64,000 nucleotides of DNA from Tetracladium setigerum (Eukaryota > Ascomycota > Leotiomycetes > Helotiales). The notes under the pieces were generated by a model. It had not been told where the DNA came from. It ran no database searches and was given only the letters and a program-made list of their open reading frames with translations. Positions 11,817 to 23,407 of this stretch are shown one piece after another (position 1 is the stretch's first letter; each line of letters starts with the position of its first letter). The DNA is taken from NCBI GenBank assembly GCA_031472005.1, contig PZJY01000008.1, forward strand, positions 496,001 through 560,000. Direction: 5' to 3'. The translations under genes and the position numbers were made by a program.

Positions 11817-13536
11817 ATGGCAGCGAACATGAACGTCACGGGAGAGAACACTCTCGGTGCACCAGGCATGGTTGCACCTACCACCAACAATCCGCGCCCA
11901 GCTAGGGCGCCTATGTCCCCTGATAGCGAACGCTACAGGGAGGAACTAGGACTCGGAACTCCCGAGTCTCCAACGGTAAGCATACTCATGAACAACGACC
12001 TGCCATCTTAATCTTGGAATCCATTGCTGACTGACACTGCTAGATCGCATGGCTCGTACCACCCGAGACCGATCCGTTGAAGGTCGCGGAGTGCGACGAG
12101 ATCTTGCGGGCACTTGGCCCAGCGCTGGGAACGTGCGTGAACCTCCTTCGGTAAGTCAAGATCGCCAGGCTCTTCTTATGCTTTGGGGCATTTTCCCTCT
12201 GCTGCTTTCATCCTTTGCCAAGACTCGCTAACAAGTCTACAGGCACATTCCTCACAACACCACCCGAGAAGTCGACTACGACCGTCGAGTCTGGCGATTT
12301 AGGACTGACTACCACATCACATGGTATGGTCAGCTTCCTGACGGGAAATGGCTACAAGGAGATATCCACATCCTCTACTTGGAAGGTGGAAGGTGGAGGT
12401 TCATGCTGGACTCGGAGAGGATGGACCAGGATGGCAGAGGTTTGGAGGTTTGGGATCTGGTCCAAACCGAAACCTCCCTCAGACCTAGACTTCGTGGTGG
12501 TCGTCGTCTAGATGCTCTGATGGATGAGAATCCTCCTCGGGAGATGTGGCCAGACAATGGGCCAAACACTCGACGCCGCGGCGTCAGCCAATACCGAGGA
12601 GATCCTGGAGTTCTCGTCACCGTCAATCGGAATAGAAGAGTTATTCCGAACCAAATTCACCGAGTTGAGCCTGTTAGATCCGCGAGGGCACAAGCTCGTC
12701 GAGATCGCAGGGGAGGTGCCCGAAGGCAACCTCAGCACAACCAGCGAGATCAAGCGGCTGAAGCCATGGGACAAAGCGCCACTTTCAATGTGGACAACAG
12801 CCAACCTTTGGCTGAGGTGGCTCCTAGTCCTGAGGAAACTGAAGCCGGCGCTGGTGGGGCTCAACAGAGCGTTGTGATGACGGGAGAAGGCATGACTGAG
12901 AATACCAGGGAGAATACTCAAGGGAATGATGGAGAAGGTGGGGAGGTTGAGGGGACGAACACAGGCTATGGAGGAGATGGCCCACTACGCATTCAAGGGG
13001 AGGAGGGTGATTTGATCCAACTTGGAGAGAATCAAGGCCAAGTGGGCCGCGAGATTGTCAGAGGGGCGTTTCGCGGTCAGGCTTGGGCTGGTAGAGGAGG
13101 TCGAGAACGTGGAGGTGGAAGGGGAAATTATAGAGGTGGCCAGGAAAATGGTCGAGGTCTACCTTGGGCCAATCGAGGAAGGCAAAGGGGTCGTGGTGAT
13201 CAAGGCCAGACTTGGGCTGATAGAGCTGGTCAAGGAGATCGAGGCGTTCAGGGAGTGCATGGTTTCCAGGGAACTGGTCGAGGAGCGCCGGTCGATGGAC
13301 CTATACCACCAGCAATGCCTGTGAACCATAGGGCTCCTGTTCCGCGGCAAGATGGAATGGATGGTAGAATGGACAGAGATCAGCCTCGGGATCAAAATCA
13401 GAATGAGGGCCACGGTCATGGTCAGCGTAGACTTGATCGTCCGCATGTCAACGAGAACCAGCCTGCACCCAGAGAAGGGCAAACGACTAACGACGAAGGG
13501 TTCACTGTAGTCGTGGGTCGTAAGAACCGAAGATGA
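11817..13536 (+). CDS. RGG/arginine-glycine-rich protein, probable RNA-binding
   Basis: Three exons (11817-11975, 12044-12150, 12243-13536) with GTAAG donors join to 519 residues. The N-terminal 170 residues look globular (IAWLVPPETDPLKVAECDEI and a Trp/Tyr-rich stretch around DYHITWYGQLPDGKW), but I do not recognise the fold. The remainder is disordered: acidic and Gln-rich, then a long Arg/Gly segment with RGG, GRGN and RGRGD motifs from about residue 350. Arg/Gly tracts commonly bind RNA and are methylated, so RNA binding is inferred. The tail ends in a conserved-looking basic motif (FTVVVGRKNRR). The neighbours are not obviously related. Confidence 0.7.
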
Positions 13537-14520
13537 ACCCTGCTTGATTCCTGAATAAAATCCATTTCCAAGAATTTTCAACCTCGTAAATGTTTGTGTG
13601 AGTTGCAACAATTTGGAAATGAGTTTCAAATTCGTGACTGATTTGCTTTTGGGTTGCTGTATAAATCCGTTGAGGATATCTGCCGAGTCATCTTTATCTT
13701 GTTGTTAGTGTAGGGTCTCGAGGGACTCTGGAATCATGGTTCAGTAAGCCCAGTAGATATCTGGATTGTTATTCATGGAAGATTGTGTCCACTCGAAATT
13801 TTGAAGGTCAACTCACCACACTGAGATATATCGATTGAACGGACAACCACTGCATTTCTCGTTTGGTAACGAAGAGAATACACCTGTGTCACTTGTTCTG
13901 TCTGTCTTCTCACGGCTGTTTCAGGAACTTGTGGCGTTGTATTGATCCGCTGCAATTGTTTTGATGTTGTTGCTATGAGGATGCGGGCGCTCAAGTACGC
14001 TGGCAGGCGCACATTTGAGACTGATCATGGCGGTTGACTAAGCCGACTCAGAATCGCGTTGGTGAAGATGATGTTCCCTCCACCATCCAAACTGTTGGAC
14101 GTCTTCTCCTTTACCCGCACGCCTCAGATGCCACCTCGAACGTCGCCGAATCACCATTTGAATCTGCTAAAAGGGAGAGCCGCTGGACAACTAATATTAT
14201 CTGTACTCATTGTCGAGCTCGAGTTGCCTGATGGAAGTCAACCTCGCGAGCACCGTTCGAGCAGATGCACTCGGTATCAAGGCGAAGAAGAGCAAATGAA
14301 GTCGCGGCAGACTAGTCTTCCACCGGCCCCCTCAACGGTAGAGATAAGATCGGGATTCTCATAGTAGGGGATCCTTGGTTCGTCTCTGTCACGCTCCCAA
14401 GTTTTGTTGCAAGCTATGATGGAGGACCAAAGTTGGGTGGACTTTCGAATCATAGAAACCGACTGAACTATCCTGCGAATGATACGAGCCTTTTTCTTCG
14501 ACGCGCATAAACGGGATGGC
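13537..14520. other. Intergenic, no gene seen
   Basis: Short frames on both strands have no splice or codon support. The stretch is the 3' flank of the RGG gene and of the possible minus-strand gene to the right. Confidence 0.4.
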
Positions 14521-15185
14521 TTACTCTTGAGCGAGTGCTTGGAACATACTTGAGTTCAAAAACAAGGGGATGAAGAATGCATATCTCGGATGAGGGGTTT
14601 GTGGTGAAGGGAGTTTGGGTAATAATGTGGCATTCTGGTACACTACAGTATTACAAATACCGAGGCATTGCTGGAAACGGTTCGTGTTCGCGCTGAAGAC
14701 CACAAGGGGCTCTCGAGATTTGTTCGTCTTGCCGTACTCCGGCTTGAGATGCGAAAGTGGCCCAGGCTCATCATGTTTGTTCCCGAACTGTTTCCAAACT
14801 TTGCCGAGAAGTATCCAAGCTTCTGGGTCCCTCCGTAGATCTCCATGCTTGTCTTCTGTTTTGCATCTCTTCTTCGTTTCTTTTTGGGTTAGGGCTCGCG
14901 AAGATTCTACCTTTCTGGAATGCTGTCCGTCGACGACTTCGGATTGTTCCTTAACTTCAAGAGCGGGCTGATGATCATCTACACAAATCGGAGTGTAGTT
15001 TGTAACCTTCTCTTACATTTTAGGATGCTCCCAAGATTCGAAGTTGACAGATGCTTCAAAACCTCCAGGGTTGATGCAAGCATTCTAGTAATTCTTGACG
15101 ATGCACCTATGACGTCTACTCTTTCGGGTCTTTGTGATTTGTTTCTAGATTTTCGATCAATTCCATGGTATTTGTTGTATTAAAA
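14521..15185 (-). CDS. Possible unknown gene or gene remnant
   Basis: On the minus strand an open stretch of about 155 codons (about 15000 to 14521) encodes a plausible charged protein (DPEAWILLGKVWKQFGNKHD, ending in SMFQALAQE). A second open stretch of about 55 codons lies directly upstream (to 15185) in another frame. A GTAAGAG donor and a GTGTAG acceptor 38 bp apart would join them in frame, but 38 nt is short for this genome. No family is recognised. It may be a real gene with an unseen 5' exon, or a relic. Confidence 0.3.
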
Positions 15186-15919
15186 AATGGAAGCTTTGCG
15201 TTAGCTACCATCATTGTTATGTTATAATTGAGGTTTCGCTGATTTTCCTCGAAAGTTTTCAGAGCTCAAAAAGCAACCTATAAAACCTGCATAACTATCC
15301 CAATTATTTACAGTTTCTTTTTCGGTCCTAAAGTGCTGCTACCGGTTGCAAAGTTTGTACTACCGAGGTGTCAGTTCTATTAAATGGACGTTGTTGAAAG
15401 TGATTTCAGAGACTTGATGTCAGAGAAAGCTTGGCTTAAGTTTCAAGATCGACAACCGCATTGCAAGGTGGGTGAAACTTCGGCTCTCGAGCCAATCGCA
15501 ACACTTCCACATTTCAAACAGAGCATTCTTCGCAAGACAATACCACAACAAAAGTAGAAAGCTGAATGTCACCACGGAGTCCTGGTTCAAAACCATCGGA
15601 TTGTCGGCGCTGAGTAGCCTTGCCTTTCTGACAACGGTAGGATGACATGGATTATGGTAGGTCTGATCTCCATTTCTTGAGCCATTTCGGAGTCTTCAGA
15701 CGCCATACGGGGGAATATGGTCTCGCAAGAAATACTGGTATTCTTCCCTTGAAGACACAATGCGACAAACTTCTAGACATAAATGATCGACATTCTCCCC
15801 GCAAGATTAGGTTTTTTTTATCTATCAAACCTCCTCGAATCCCTCTCCATAGTCCTCTTGTTCAGCGGCTGCAGCGTCCAAATCAGACAACCTGACATCA
15901 TCTGTTGTCCTAATCAAAA
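15186..15919. other. Intergenic, upstream of cutinase
   Basis: No coding signal is seen. The right end is the presumed cutinase promoter. I see no clear TATA box or known regulatory palindrome. Confidence 0.4.
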
Positions 15920-16756
15920 ATGTTGTTCAATCTCTTTTCCAGTGCCCTATTGGCTACTCTTGTCGCCGCCGCACCGCACGATATTCAAGCCCGCCAGTCT
16001 ACCAGAGTAGGATCGACTGCGAATGAATTGAAAACTGGCGGTTGCAAACCAGTTGTCATGTTATTTGCTAGAGGTTCAACTGAGGCTGGAAATATGGTAT
16101 GCGCAATCCTTCAGCATAAATTATTCACCTCAACGCTAACTTCGGAAGGGCACCATCTGTGGACCGCAAACCGCCCAAGGATTGAAGCAAAACTTTGGCG
16201 CGGCAAATGTCGCTGTACAGGTGAGCACCACTAACACAGTCTCCATCCAAACAACCTCGCTAACCCAACACAACAGGGCATCGACTACGCAGCCGCTCTC
16301 AACACCAACTTCCTCCCCGGAGGAGCCGACCCCGTGGGAATAAAGGGAATGCAAGATATGATCAACGCCGTAACATCACAATGCGGCGCAGACACCCAAC
16401 TTGTCGTAGCCGGCTACAGCCAAGGCGCGGCCGTCGTCCACCGCGCCGTCGAAAACATGCCCGCAGCCACCATGGCCAAGATCGCTGGCGTTGTCACCTT
16501 CGGAGACACACAAAACCAACAAGATAAGGGACAAGTTCCCAACTTCCCTCCAGCCAAGACGATGGTTATTTGTGCGCCTGGTGATGCGGTTTGTAAGGGT
16601 ACATTGACTATCCTGCCACCTCATCTCTCCTATGGGAATCGTGCGGATGATGCGTCGGCGTTCTTGACACAGATGGTGCAGAATGCTCAAGGGGCAAAGG
16701 CTGTGAAGGGCATTGCTAGTCGTGTTGTTAGTGAGATTAAGGCTGCTTTCAATTAG
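15920..16756 (+). CDS. Cutinase, secreted serine esterase
   Basis: Three exons (15920-16096, 16149-16220, 16277-16756) give 242 residues, about the usual cutinase length. The first 17 or so residues are a signal peptide ending in Ala-rich sequence. Cutinase hallmarks follow in order: the CKPVVMLFARGSTEAGNMG oxyanion block, CGPQ, the nucleophile motif GYSQG (Ser about 131), CAPGDAVC (Asp about 186) and PHLSYG (His about 199). The triad and the paired Cys are all present, so the enzyme should be active. Cutinases hydrolyse the ester bonds of plant cutin outside the cell, and in plant-associated fungi they aid cuticle breach or carbon gain. Confidence 0.95.
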
Positions 16757-17153
16757 CGAGCTGGTGTGGTTGTTGTTAGGGAATTTTAACTGTTGGCGTT
16801 TCTGGATTTCTGGATTTTGAATATGTTTTGGAGGGATGAGTACGCGCTGGTCGCGATTTGGGAGTCTGAGATACCATGGGATTTGGGAAGGGCGGGTTGG
16901 GGTGCTTTTTACGCATTATGCTATATCTTTGAACAATCAGTTCGTTCCTCTCGTTAAAAGTGCTTTTCAACTTCACGACGTGAATACTACACTACAGCAA
17001 CTCGGCAATCGCTAAATGCAAAGATATCCATAAAGCATGTAGAAGGAGAAGCCAAATGCTGGAACGTGTGGAGCTCTTTGTGCAGAAATGAGTATTTAAT
17101 ATTCCCAGTTTACTTGATTAATTCTTCTGTACGCCAGCTTCAGGCCGTGTCGT
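16757..17153. other. Convergent 3' flanks
   Basis: About 400 bp between the 3' ends of the cutinase and permease genes. No reading frame or RNA gene is seen. Confidence 0.5.
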
Positions 17154-18845
17154 TTAGTTCTTAATGACTTCCTTCTCATCAGAGCTATCATCTCGCTCTT
17201 CCACAGAACCAGCCAATTGACCTTGCACATTCCTCACTACCAAGTAGGCAGGTATGATTGCCAAACCCCACAATCCAAAGTTAATACCCAGGGCGGTGAT
17301 AAGCTATATGATGTGTCAGCAAGCAGTCCCAAATCAATAACACAGCAGATCTCAAACATACCGGTGTCTTCGTCGAACTAATCCCTGAAGAAATACACTG
17401 TCCGGCACTTTCCAGGGCTCTAATAGTACTCGTCAATCTCGGCACATCGGCCGGCTCCCTAGCCAAGTTGCCCACCAGCCAATACCCATAGTTATACGTC
17501 AAGGCCCAATTGACCTGCCACAAGATATAAAGAGCCCAGCCTCTACCAAAGCCGGAATCGTTCCAGTCTAGCGCAGGCTTGTGGGCGGAGTATTCTTTTT
17601 GGACGATAGTGCCCCAGATCCAGCAGCCGCCGATGAGCGCCATCATGAAGATGTAGGTGAAGCGTGCGCGTTGGTTGACGGTGAAACGGTTCCAGTCGAG
17701 AAACGTGCCGAGAAGGAGGGTGGCAACGATTTGAGAGAGGGCGGAGACGAGGGAGGCGAGAGCGCGGGAGCGGACCGAGAAGTAGAGTGAGAGGTAGGAA
17801 CTGATATATGGGAGGGGCCAGTTGATGTAGATGAAGAGAGGGGTACTGGGAAAAGTGTTAGAACCTTTTATTCAGTGTTCTGTAGCAAAGGGAGATTCAC
17901 AGAAGTAGGAACTCCTTTCGACGCATAAGCCGACCCAATGCTTTTAGCTCTTCGAGGTCAGAAATGCGTTCTACAACTGGAATGCGAGTACCATTTCTGC
18001 GGCGAACTTGTTCGGGTTTCGAGAGAAGAAGAGCGGCAGCTGGACCAAAGCATTCTAGTTTTGATTATTAGTTCATTGATCAGACACCAAGAAATGGGAG
18101 ACATACGGAGTACCACGAAGACAATGTACGTTCTCCAATCCAGCTTTCCAGTTCGCTTCCCCTTGGCATTGAAAGCGAGATTGATTACACCTCCCAAGAT
18201 TCCACCGCTGTTTCGGTAACATAGCCAGTATGCAAGATATTTACCTCTAGTGTGCGGTTCAGGATAGCTCAGCATGATGGCACCTTCTGCAGCCCAAAAA
18301 AGACCGGCCGTGATTCCGCATGCTGCAGATCCAATGTAAACGAACCACACAACGCCGTACCGGTTGTTGGTGTACAAGGCCGCAGAGTAGAGAACGTAAC
18401 CAGTAGTACCAAAGACGAGTGTGTTCTTCAGGCCGAAGCGATTGGCCACAATACTGCCCGTGAAACAAGTAATGGTCATGAGAGAGAACAACAATGCGTT
18501 GCCAGCCCTACGTGAAGTTGTATTAGCGGGGGTACCACGTGGTTGGTGTTGGGAACGTGTGTTTCTAGGACAGGGGTTTGAAGTGGAGTATTGCACATAC
18601 ATGATCAAGAAGGGTGTTTGTTGACCACCTGCACCAACCGAGTTCATGGCATTCCAAAGCCCTGGCGCTGTGAAAGCTGAGATCCCGACGACAGTGGCTT
18701 GGAAGAAGACTCCTCTGAACCAGTTATATTTTGCACTTGACGGTCCGTCAGATATCTCATCTGTGGCTGCTGAGAGTGAGACATCTTCGTTTACAACTGG
18801 TGATTGGGATTGATCGTTCCCATGTTTAGCTCCGGCGTCTGTCAT
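17154..18845 (-). CDS. UNC93-like major facilitator (DUF895) permease
   Basis: Five exons (18845-18601, 18507-18107, 18054-17901, 17845-17362, 17303-17154), all joining in frame through GTATGT or GTGAAT donors, give 477 residues. After a polar N-terminus, about eleven to twelve hydrophobic segments are visible. The start of the membrane part (FFQATVVGISAFTAPGLWNA, then GAGGQQTP) and the block FWAAEGAIMLSYPEP are hallmarks of fungal UNC93-like (DUF895) transporters. The C-terminus is acidic and cytosolic. The substrate is not known. The gene is head-to-head with a TauD-type dioxygenase 553 bp away, which suggests uptake of that enzyme's substrate (inference). Confidence 0.88.
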
Positions 18846-19398
18846 GATGTCGGATTAACGGTGAGGAAAGGCTGGCAACTTCAGGGAGAGAGGATTGACA
18901 CTGGGCAAAACACAACAAAATTCTAGACCAAGCCTGTCACTTATACAAAAACTCACACAACTATTGATTCAAGTATCGGGATAGTTCGCCGAAGTCGGGA
19001 ATCCGATTCCTCAAAGGGGCGTTGTTTTTCCCCAGTATAAAACCAGCCTCATGTTCTCTGAAATCACGCGATAGCTTGGCGCCGTACCCAAAACCTTGGA
19101 AATCTAAGGATTCATGACTAGAACCGATGAACGGCCGAGTGGGAACTGGTCATGTTCGAGAATTGCATCCCCCATCTTTGAGTAATTCATGATACTTCAG
19201 GAACGTCGTGGAGAAATAGTTCCTCGCACACAATCTGGGTGCCACTCTGACGCCTTCCTTAGCGAGACGCTAACCGGACTTCATCCCGACAAAACGTGTG
19301 ACAATAACTACCCTTGGGAATTACAATATCAATTAAATAGAGAACATGATCGCTTACTGAGATTGAAAACTGTCATTACTCGCGCAGAATTTCTCAAG
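18846..19398. promoter_or_regulatory. Shared promoter region, permease and dioxygenase
   Basis: This 553-bp region lies between two divergent start codons. An in-frame ATG at 19189 could extend the dioxygenase by 70 residues, but that segment lacks family character, so it is read as 5' UTR. A TATAAAA-like site near 19036 faces the dio­xygenase side. Co-regulation is inferred from layout. Confidence 0.45.
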
Positions 19399-20805
19399 AT
19401 GTCTAATCAAGTTTCTTTCCAAGAATTCACCTTTGCAGGCCAACAAAACACCAAAGAATTGGGTTTTGAATGGGATGCTCCATTTCCACTCGCTTTACAG
19501 GCAGTCTCATCCACAGAGGGGACAACATTAAAAGCGTCTATCGAAGCCCTGAAGGAGCTTGCACAATCGGGAAAGGTTCAGCAACTTTCGAAGAAGCATG
19601 GCGGAGCGATCCTGTTTCGTGGAATTCCAATCCAAACACCACAAGACTACAGTGAAGTTGCCCATGCCTTTGGCTTCCGCCCACACGAGGAGGTCGGAAG
19701 ACCCCCTATGAGAACTGTTCTCGCAAAGAATGTGAAGACTGCAAACGAAGGGTAAGTTTGGGCTCAGTATACTGCCGGGAGACGGGAAGTAACTGGATAA
19801 CTAACATGATCTCCAGTCCCCCATCACTCCCAATTTGGCCACACAATGAATATGGATGGTCAACTATAAACCCTGCATGGCTTACATTCTCTGCGCTACA
19901 AATTCCAAACTCCGGTAATTACAAGACACCTCCATTATATAATTTCCGCAATTGCTGCAACTTGCAACTGACTGGGGACGATTTTTAGGTGGAGAAACAC
20001 CGATCAATTCAAGCATTGCACTCGCAAATGAGATAAAGCGTCAAGCGCCTGATTTCTATGACCAACTATCAAAAAAAGGTGTTCGATACGTCTATCGCTA
20101 CGGGAAAGAAAACGTTGTTTCAACAACCGGAACAAGCGTTTACGGAGCATATGGTGAACATGTCCTCCCAACAGACGATGAAGCGACAGCAAAATCAAAA
20201 ATCGAAATTGAAGTGAGAAGACATAGCAACAACTTCGAGTGGAACGACGACGGGAGTTTGACAGTAACACATATTGTCCCATGTAGGTGAAAACCTGAGC
20301 ACTCAGGTCCGAGTATGGCCTGGAATCCTTGGCTAATTTTTGATTAGTGATCCGAATTCATCAAGAGACGGGACTAGCCTCCTGGTTTGGAAACCTGACC
20401 AGCGCTTGGGGTCGTAGTAAACACCATGGAGCGACGGAATTCCCATTCCGAGGCGACGACAACTCGTATCATCCCCCACCCGAGTATGGAACCGGTGAAC
20501 AGATCGAAGCAAAGTATCTTGATCTCGCGCTCTCCATAGCGGAAACTTCGCAAGTGGCTCTTAAATGGGAGCAAGGTGATGTGGTACTGCTTGATGTAAG
20601 TGTCATTTGCCATCTTGAGGAGGGTTCATCGCTAACCGAGAATTTGCTTAAGAACTATGCTGTAATGCATTCTCGCTCCCCATGGGATGGCCACAGACAA
20701 GTGCTCGCTGCTCTATGGGATGCGGACGGAAGGATCGACGATTTTAAGGAGGGAAAAGAAATTCTAAAGGATATGCCTCGGATACCAATTCTGGTGGCAG
20801 CTTGA
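19399..20805 (+). CDS. TauD/TfdA family Fe(II)/2-oxoglutarate dioxygenase
   Basis: Five exons (19399-19751, 19817-19914, 19989-20282, 20348-20595, 20653-20805) join in frame to 381 residues. The jelly-roll family signs are present: GGAILFRGIPI, the iron-binding H-x-E in IWPHNEYGW (His about 127, Glu about 129), SWFGNLTSAWG, a VLLLDN turn, and the distal His in NYAVMHSRSPW (about 337) followed by an Arg that would bind 2-oxoglutarate. The H-x-E rather than H-x-D form is common in fungal members. These enzymes hydroxylate small acids or amines such as taurine; the actual substrate is unknown. The divergent UNC93-like permease may import it. Confidence 0.9.
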
Positions 20806-21499
20806 AAGAAAATAGAAATCTGAGTCTATACCTTTGACATCTAATTGATGGAACACCATGTTGTCGCTCCTTTGATTGTGTATGGTTGGCCTCTCAAGAG
20901 ATTGATCAGCATCCATTTTTTCCCATTCTTCCACCTTTAAGCTTAAGGAAACCTCCTCCATTTCGCCTTTTTGGCTAGATCTCGTATATTTTCTTTCCAA
21001 GTAAAAGTGATGTTATTGGCCCGTGCTTGTCCGGAGACTTACGGAGACAAAATTGGCTGGCCTCGGAAGGAGAGCACCTGGGGCAACAATCTAAGTATGT
21101 TTAGCGTCCCAGCATTTGCAATTGCGCTATTTCAAGCAAGCTAAGGTAGCTTATCCGGCGGCCGCCCGTGACGGGTTCCACAGTTTTACCCTTGTGAGTG
21201 GAGCGTAAATCCGAGCCTTGACAGTCCATGGCGTCTGTCTGTTCAGCTGATGAGTATGTTAGCTTCGCATAATCAGTTTCAGAGTGTAATGCAATATTGC
21301 AATGTGAAAAACCTAGATAGGCTTTCGATCCTTTTAACCCTTTGCAAACTCGCAATTTCTAAGTTTATGCCACTATACTCTATTAGAACTCTTTATATCT
21401 AGGCCTGCTAGTCATTCAAGATGACGAGTAGTCATGGAGCAATGGAGCTGTCTGAGTCGCCTGAGGCTCTGAGTAGAAAAAATGACTCGTCGATCCAAT
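20806..21499. other. Intergenic, no gene seen
   Basis: This is the 3' flank of the dioxygenase gene. No coding frame with splice support is seen on either strand. Confidence 0.4.
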
Positions 21500-22190
21500 C
21501 TAAGGTAGCATTAGTATAGGGCTGAATCCTAAGCTCTGGAGGCTGGCTTTACTTCGTCTCATTACAACATTGTAAGTATGTCTTCGGCCTGCCAAGGCAG
21601 CCAAGCCTCCAACATAGCATAGGGCTGAACTCTAGACTCTGAAGTTCTGGACTCTAAAAGTCGGCTATACTCCGTTCCACGACAGTACTGGAACGTTAGC
21701 ACCAGTGGGTGACAGAATTCATGGCGCACTCCGAAAGTTATGTAATCAGAACACCAATTCAGCGAAGGTATTAGTTGATTACTGTCCTCGTTATATAACA
21801 ACAACGCTTATTATTCTACTTTAAAACCTTTCTATTTGTTTAAATAAGTGTTCTTACTCGCTAGAAAGATTTTCGGAATGAGTGGATAACGATTAGGCAA
21901 GAAGATATAATTTTTGGTGGTTTTCAGTGCGCCATGAATTCTGTCACCCAATGGTGTTAGCATACTTATTATTCAGTTCACTGTCTTCGGCATGCCAAGC
22001 TGTTCATCCATCAAGCCAAGCCTCTAACATAGCATAGGGCTGAATTCTGAACTGTGGTCTCTGAACTCCCGACTCCGGAAGCCGGATTTACTCCGTTCCA
22101 ACTTTCACGACAGTCCTATATTATTGGCATACGCATCATTGGCATAAATACGAACTTACGAAGTATGTCTTCAGCATGCCAAGTAGTGAA
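21500..22190. repeat. Degenerate short repeat family, about three copies
   Basis: A unit containing the words CATAGGGCTGAA, GGACTC, ACTCCGTTCC and GTATGTCTTCGGCATGCCAAG recurs about three times (about 21500, 21610 and 22030), each diverged from the others. A MITE-like element interrupts the array. It is most likely debris of a dispersed repeat. Confidence 0.55.
21692..21963. mobile_element. MITE-like element with about 37-bp inverted repeats
   Basis: The left end at 21692-21728 and the right end at 21926-21963 are imperfect inverted repeats; the core TGGGTGACAGAATTCATGGC is perfect and palindromically placed. The enclosed 270 bp is AT-rich and codes for nothing. Size and structure fit a non-autonomous DNA transposon. 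A clear target duplication is not seen. Confidence 0.65.
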
Positions 22191-23407
22191 TGTGCCTGCC
22201 CAGGTGAAGGCTTGTGATAGCAACGCAATGCTTGAGCATGCTTATTTCGACTTTTTCTTTCTCGAAAACAAAAAAGTCTTGTGCTAATGCTGAGATGTAT
22301 TGTACGCCTGTAATGGCAACAACGGTAGTCCGATGATAATTTGGTCTAGATTATGATTCAACTTTCGGGTCGAAGATTCAACTATCTTTATTGAGCCACA
22401 AAAGAAGCAACAGTGTCTACCTTTGATTAGACGACAAAATGTACTGATCCCTATCCAAACTTTTCAATAAGCCACATCCGGAAGACTTGTTAATGGCTTT
22501 AATTCTTGACCCTGGATCTTTCAAGTTTCAACTTGTTTGTTTGTTCGTTCGTTTGATTCATCAATTTACGAATCCGATCTCCGAAATAATGCATAAGAAA
22601 AAGGGCTGAGGTTGAAAACTCCATCATTGTTCCAAGCGAGCTCTTGGCCGAACTGGTTAAGAAGCCTCAAATTTTCAATTGTAAAGTACATTGTGAGCTG
22701 TCTTTCAATATTTCAAGACACAATCGATTTCCACAAGGGAGGCTGATTAGGCTTGAGTAAAGTCTCGTTAGTAAGTGCCAAGTATTGCTGGGGAAAGAAT
22801 ATCTGGTACCAAAATAAGCGATTGTAGGACAACAGATTCAGTTTTCTGGGCCAGTCTGGCTGGAGGTTGTTCTGCTTCAATTGTAACTTAATGAATGCAG
22901 TGATATTAGAACGAGTTCAGACGGAGAACGATTGCCATCTGATCTTACTTGAGCTCAGTGAGTTTTTAAGTCAAGTTTGTGCAGGTTGATCTTGCAAGGT
23001 TTCATCTTAAAAACTGACAGTACTTACCAAGAGATGATAGAGACGCGCGAGGATTAACATCGTTACGCATAACTACCAGCACTCAACCACAAATGCTTGG
23101 CCAAGATCCCACCTATCTACTTTTTCCTAGGCGCCGAAACCATCTGAGCAAGTTTGCAGGGAGCTGGGATGTAGGGCTGAAATGTTTCGCTGGCCTGTGG
23201 CTGGATTGTAGCAGATAGTGATAAATATCAATCACAAAGGCATGGTTAACTGTCTAGAAGTAGTTCAACGATTTATCCTAGCGGGTTCACTGCCATTTTT
23301 GAGGTATATAAAAGGCTTGTCGACTTCCCGTGGCAGATCGAGTATTCTTTCAGAACAACAACAACACTTATCAAAGCCTTTTGACTAATTAATTATTGAT
23401 CAACAAA
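22191..23407. other. Intergenic, upstream of Cys-rich repeat protein
   Basis: No gene is supported in this 1.2 kb. A TATA-like element (gaggtatataaaagg) at about 23302-23316 lies some 95 bp before the start codon of the next gene and is its likely core promoter. Confidence 0.55.

Noticed and set aside
19189..19398. N-terminal extension of the dioxygenase from an upstream ATG
   Set aside because: The added 70 residues lack family character, and the ATG at 19399 is followed directly by family-like sequence.
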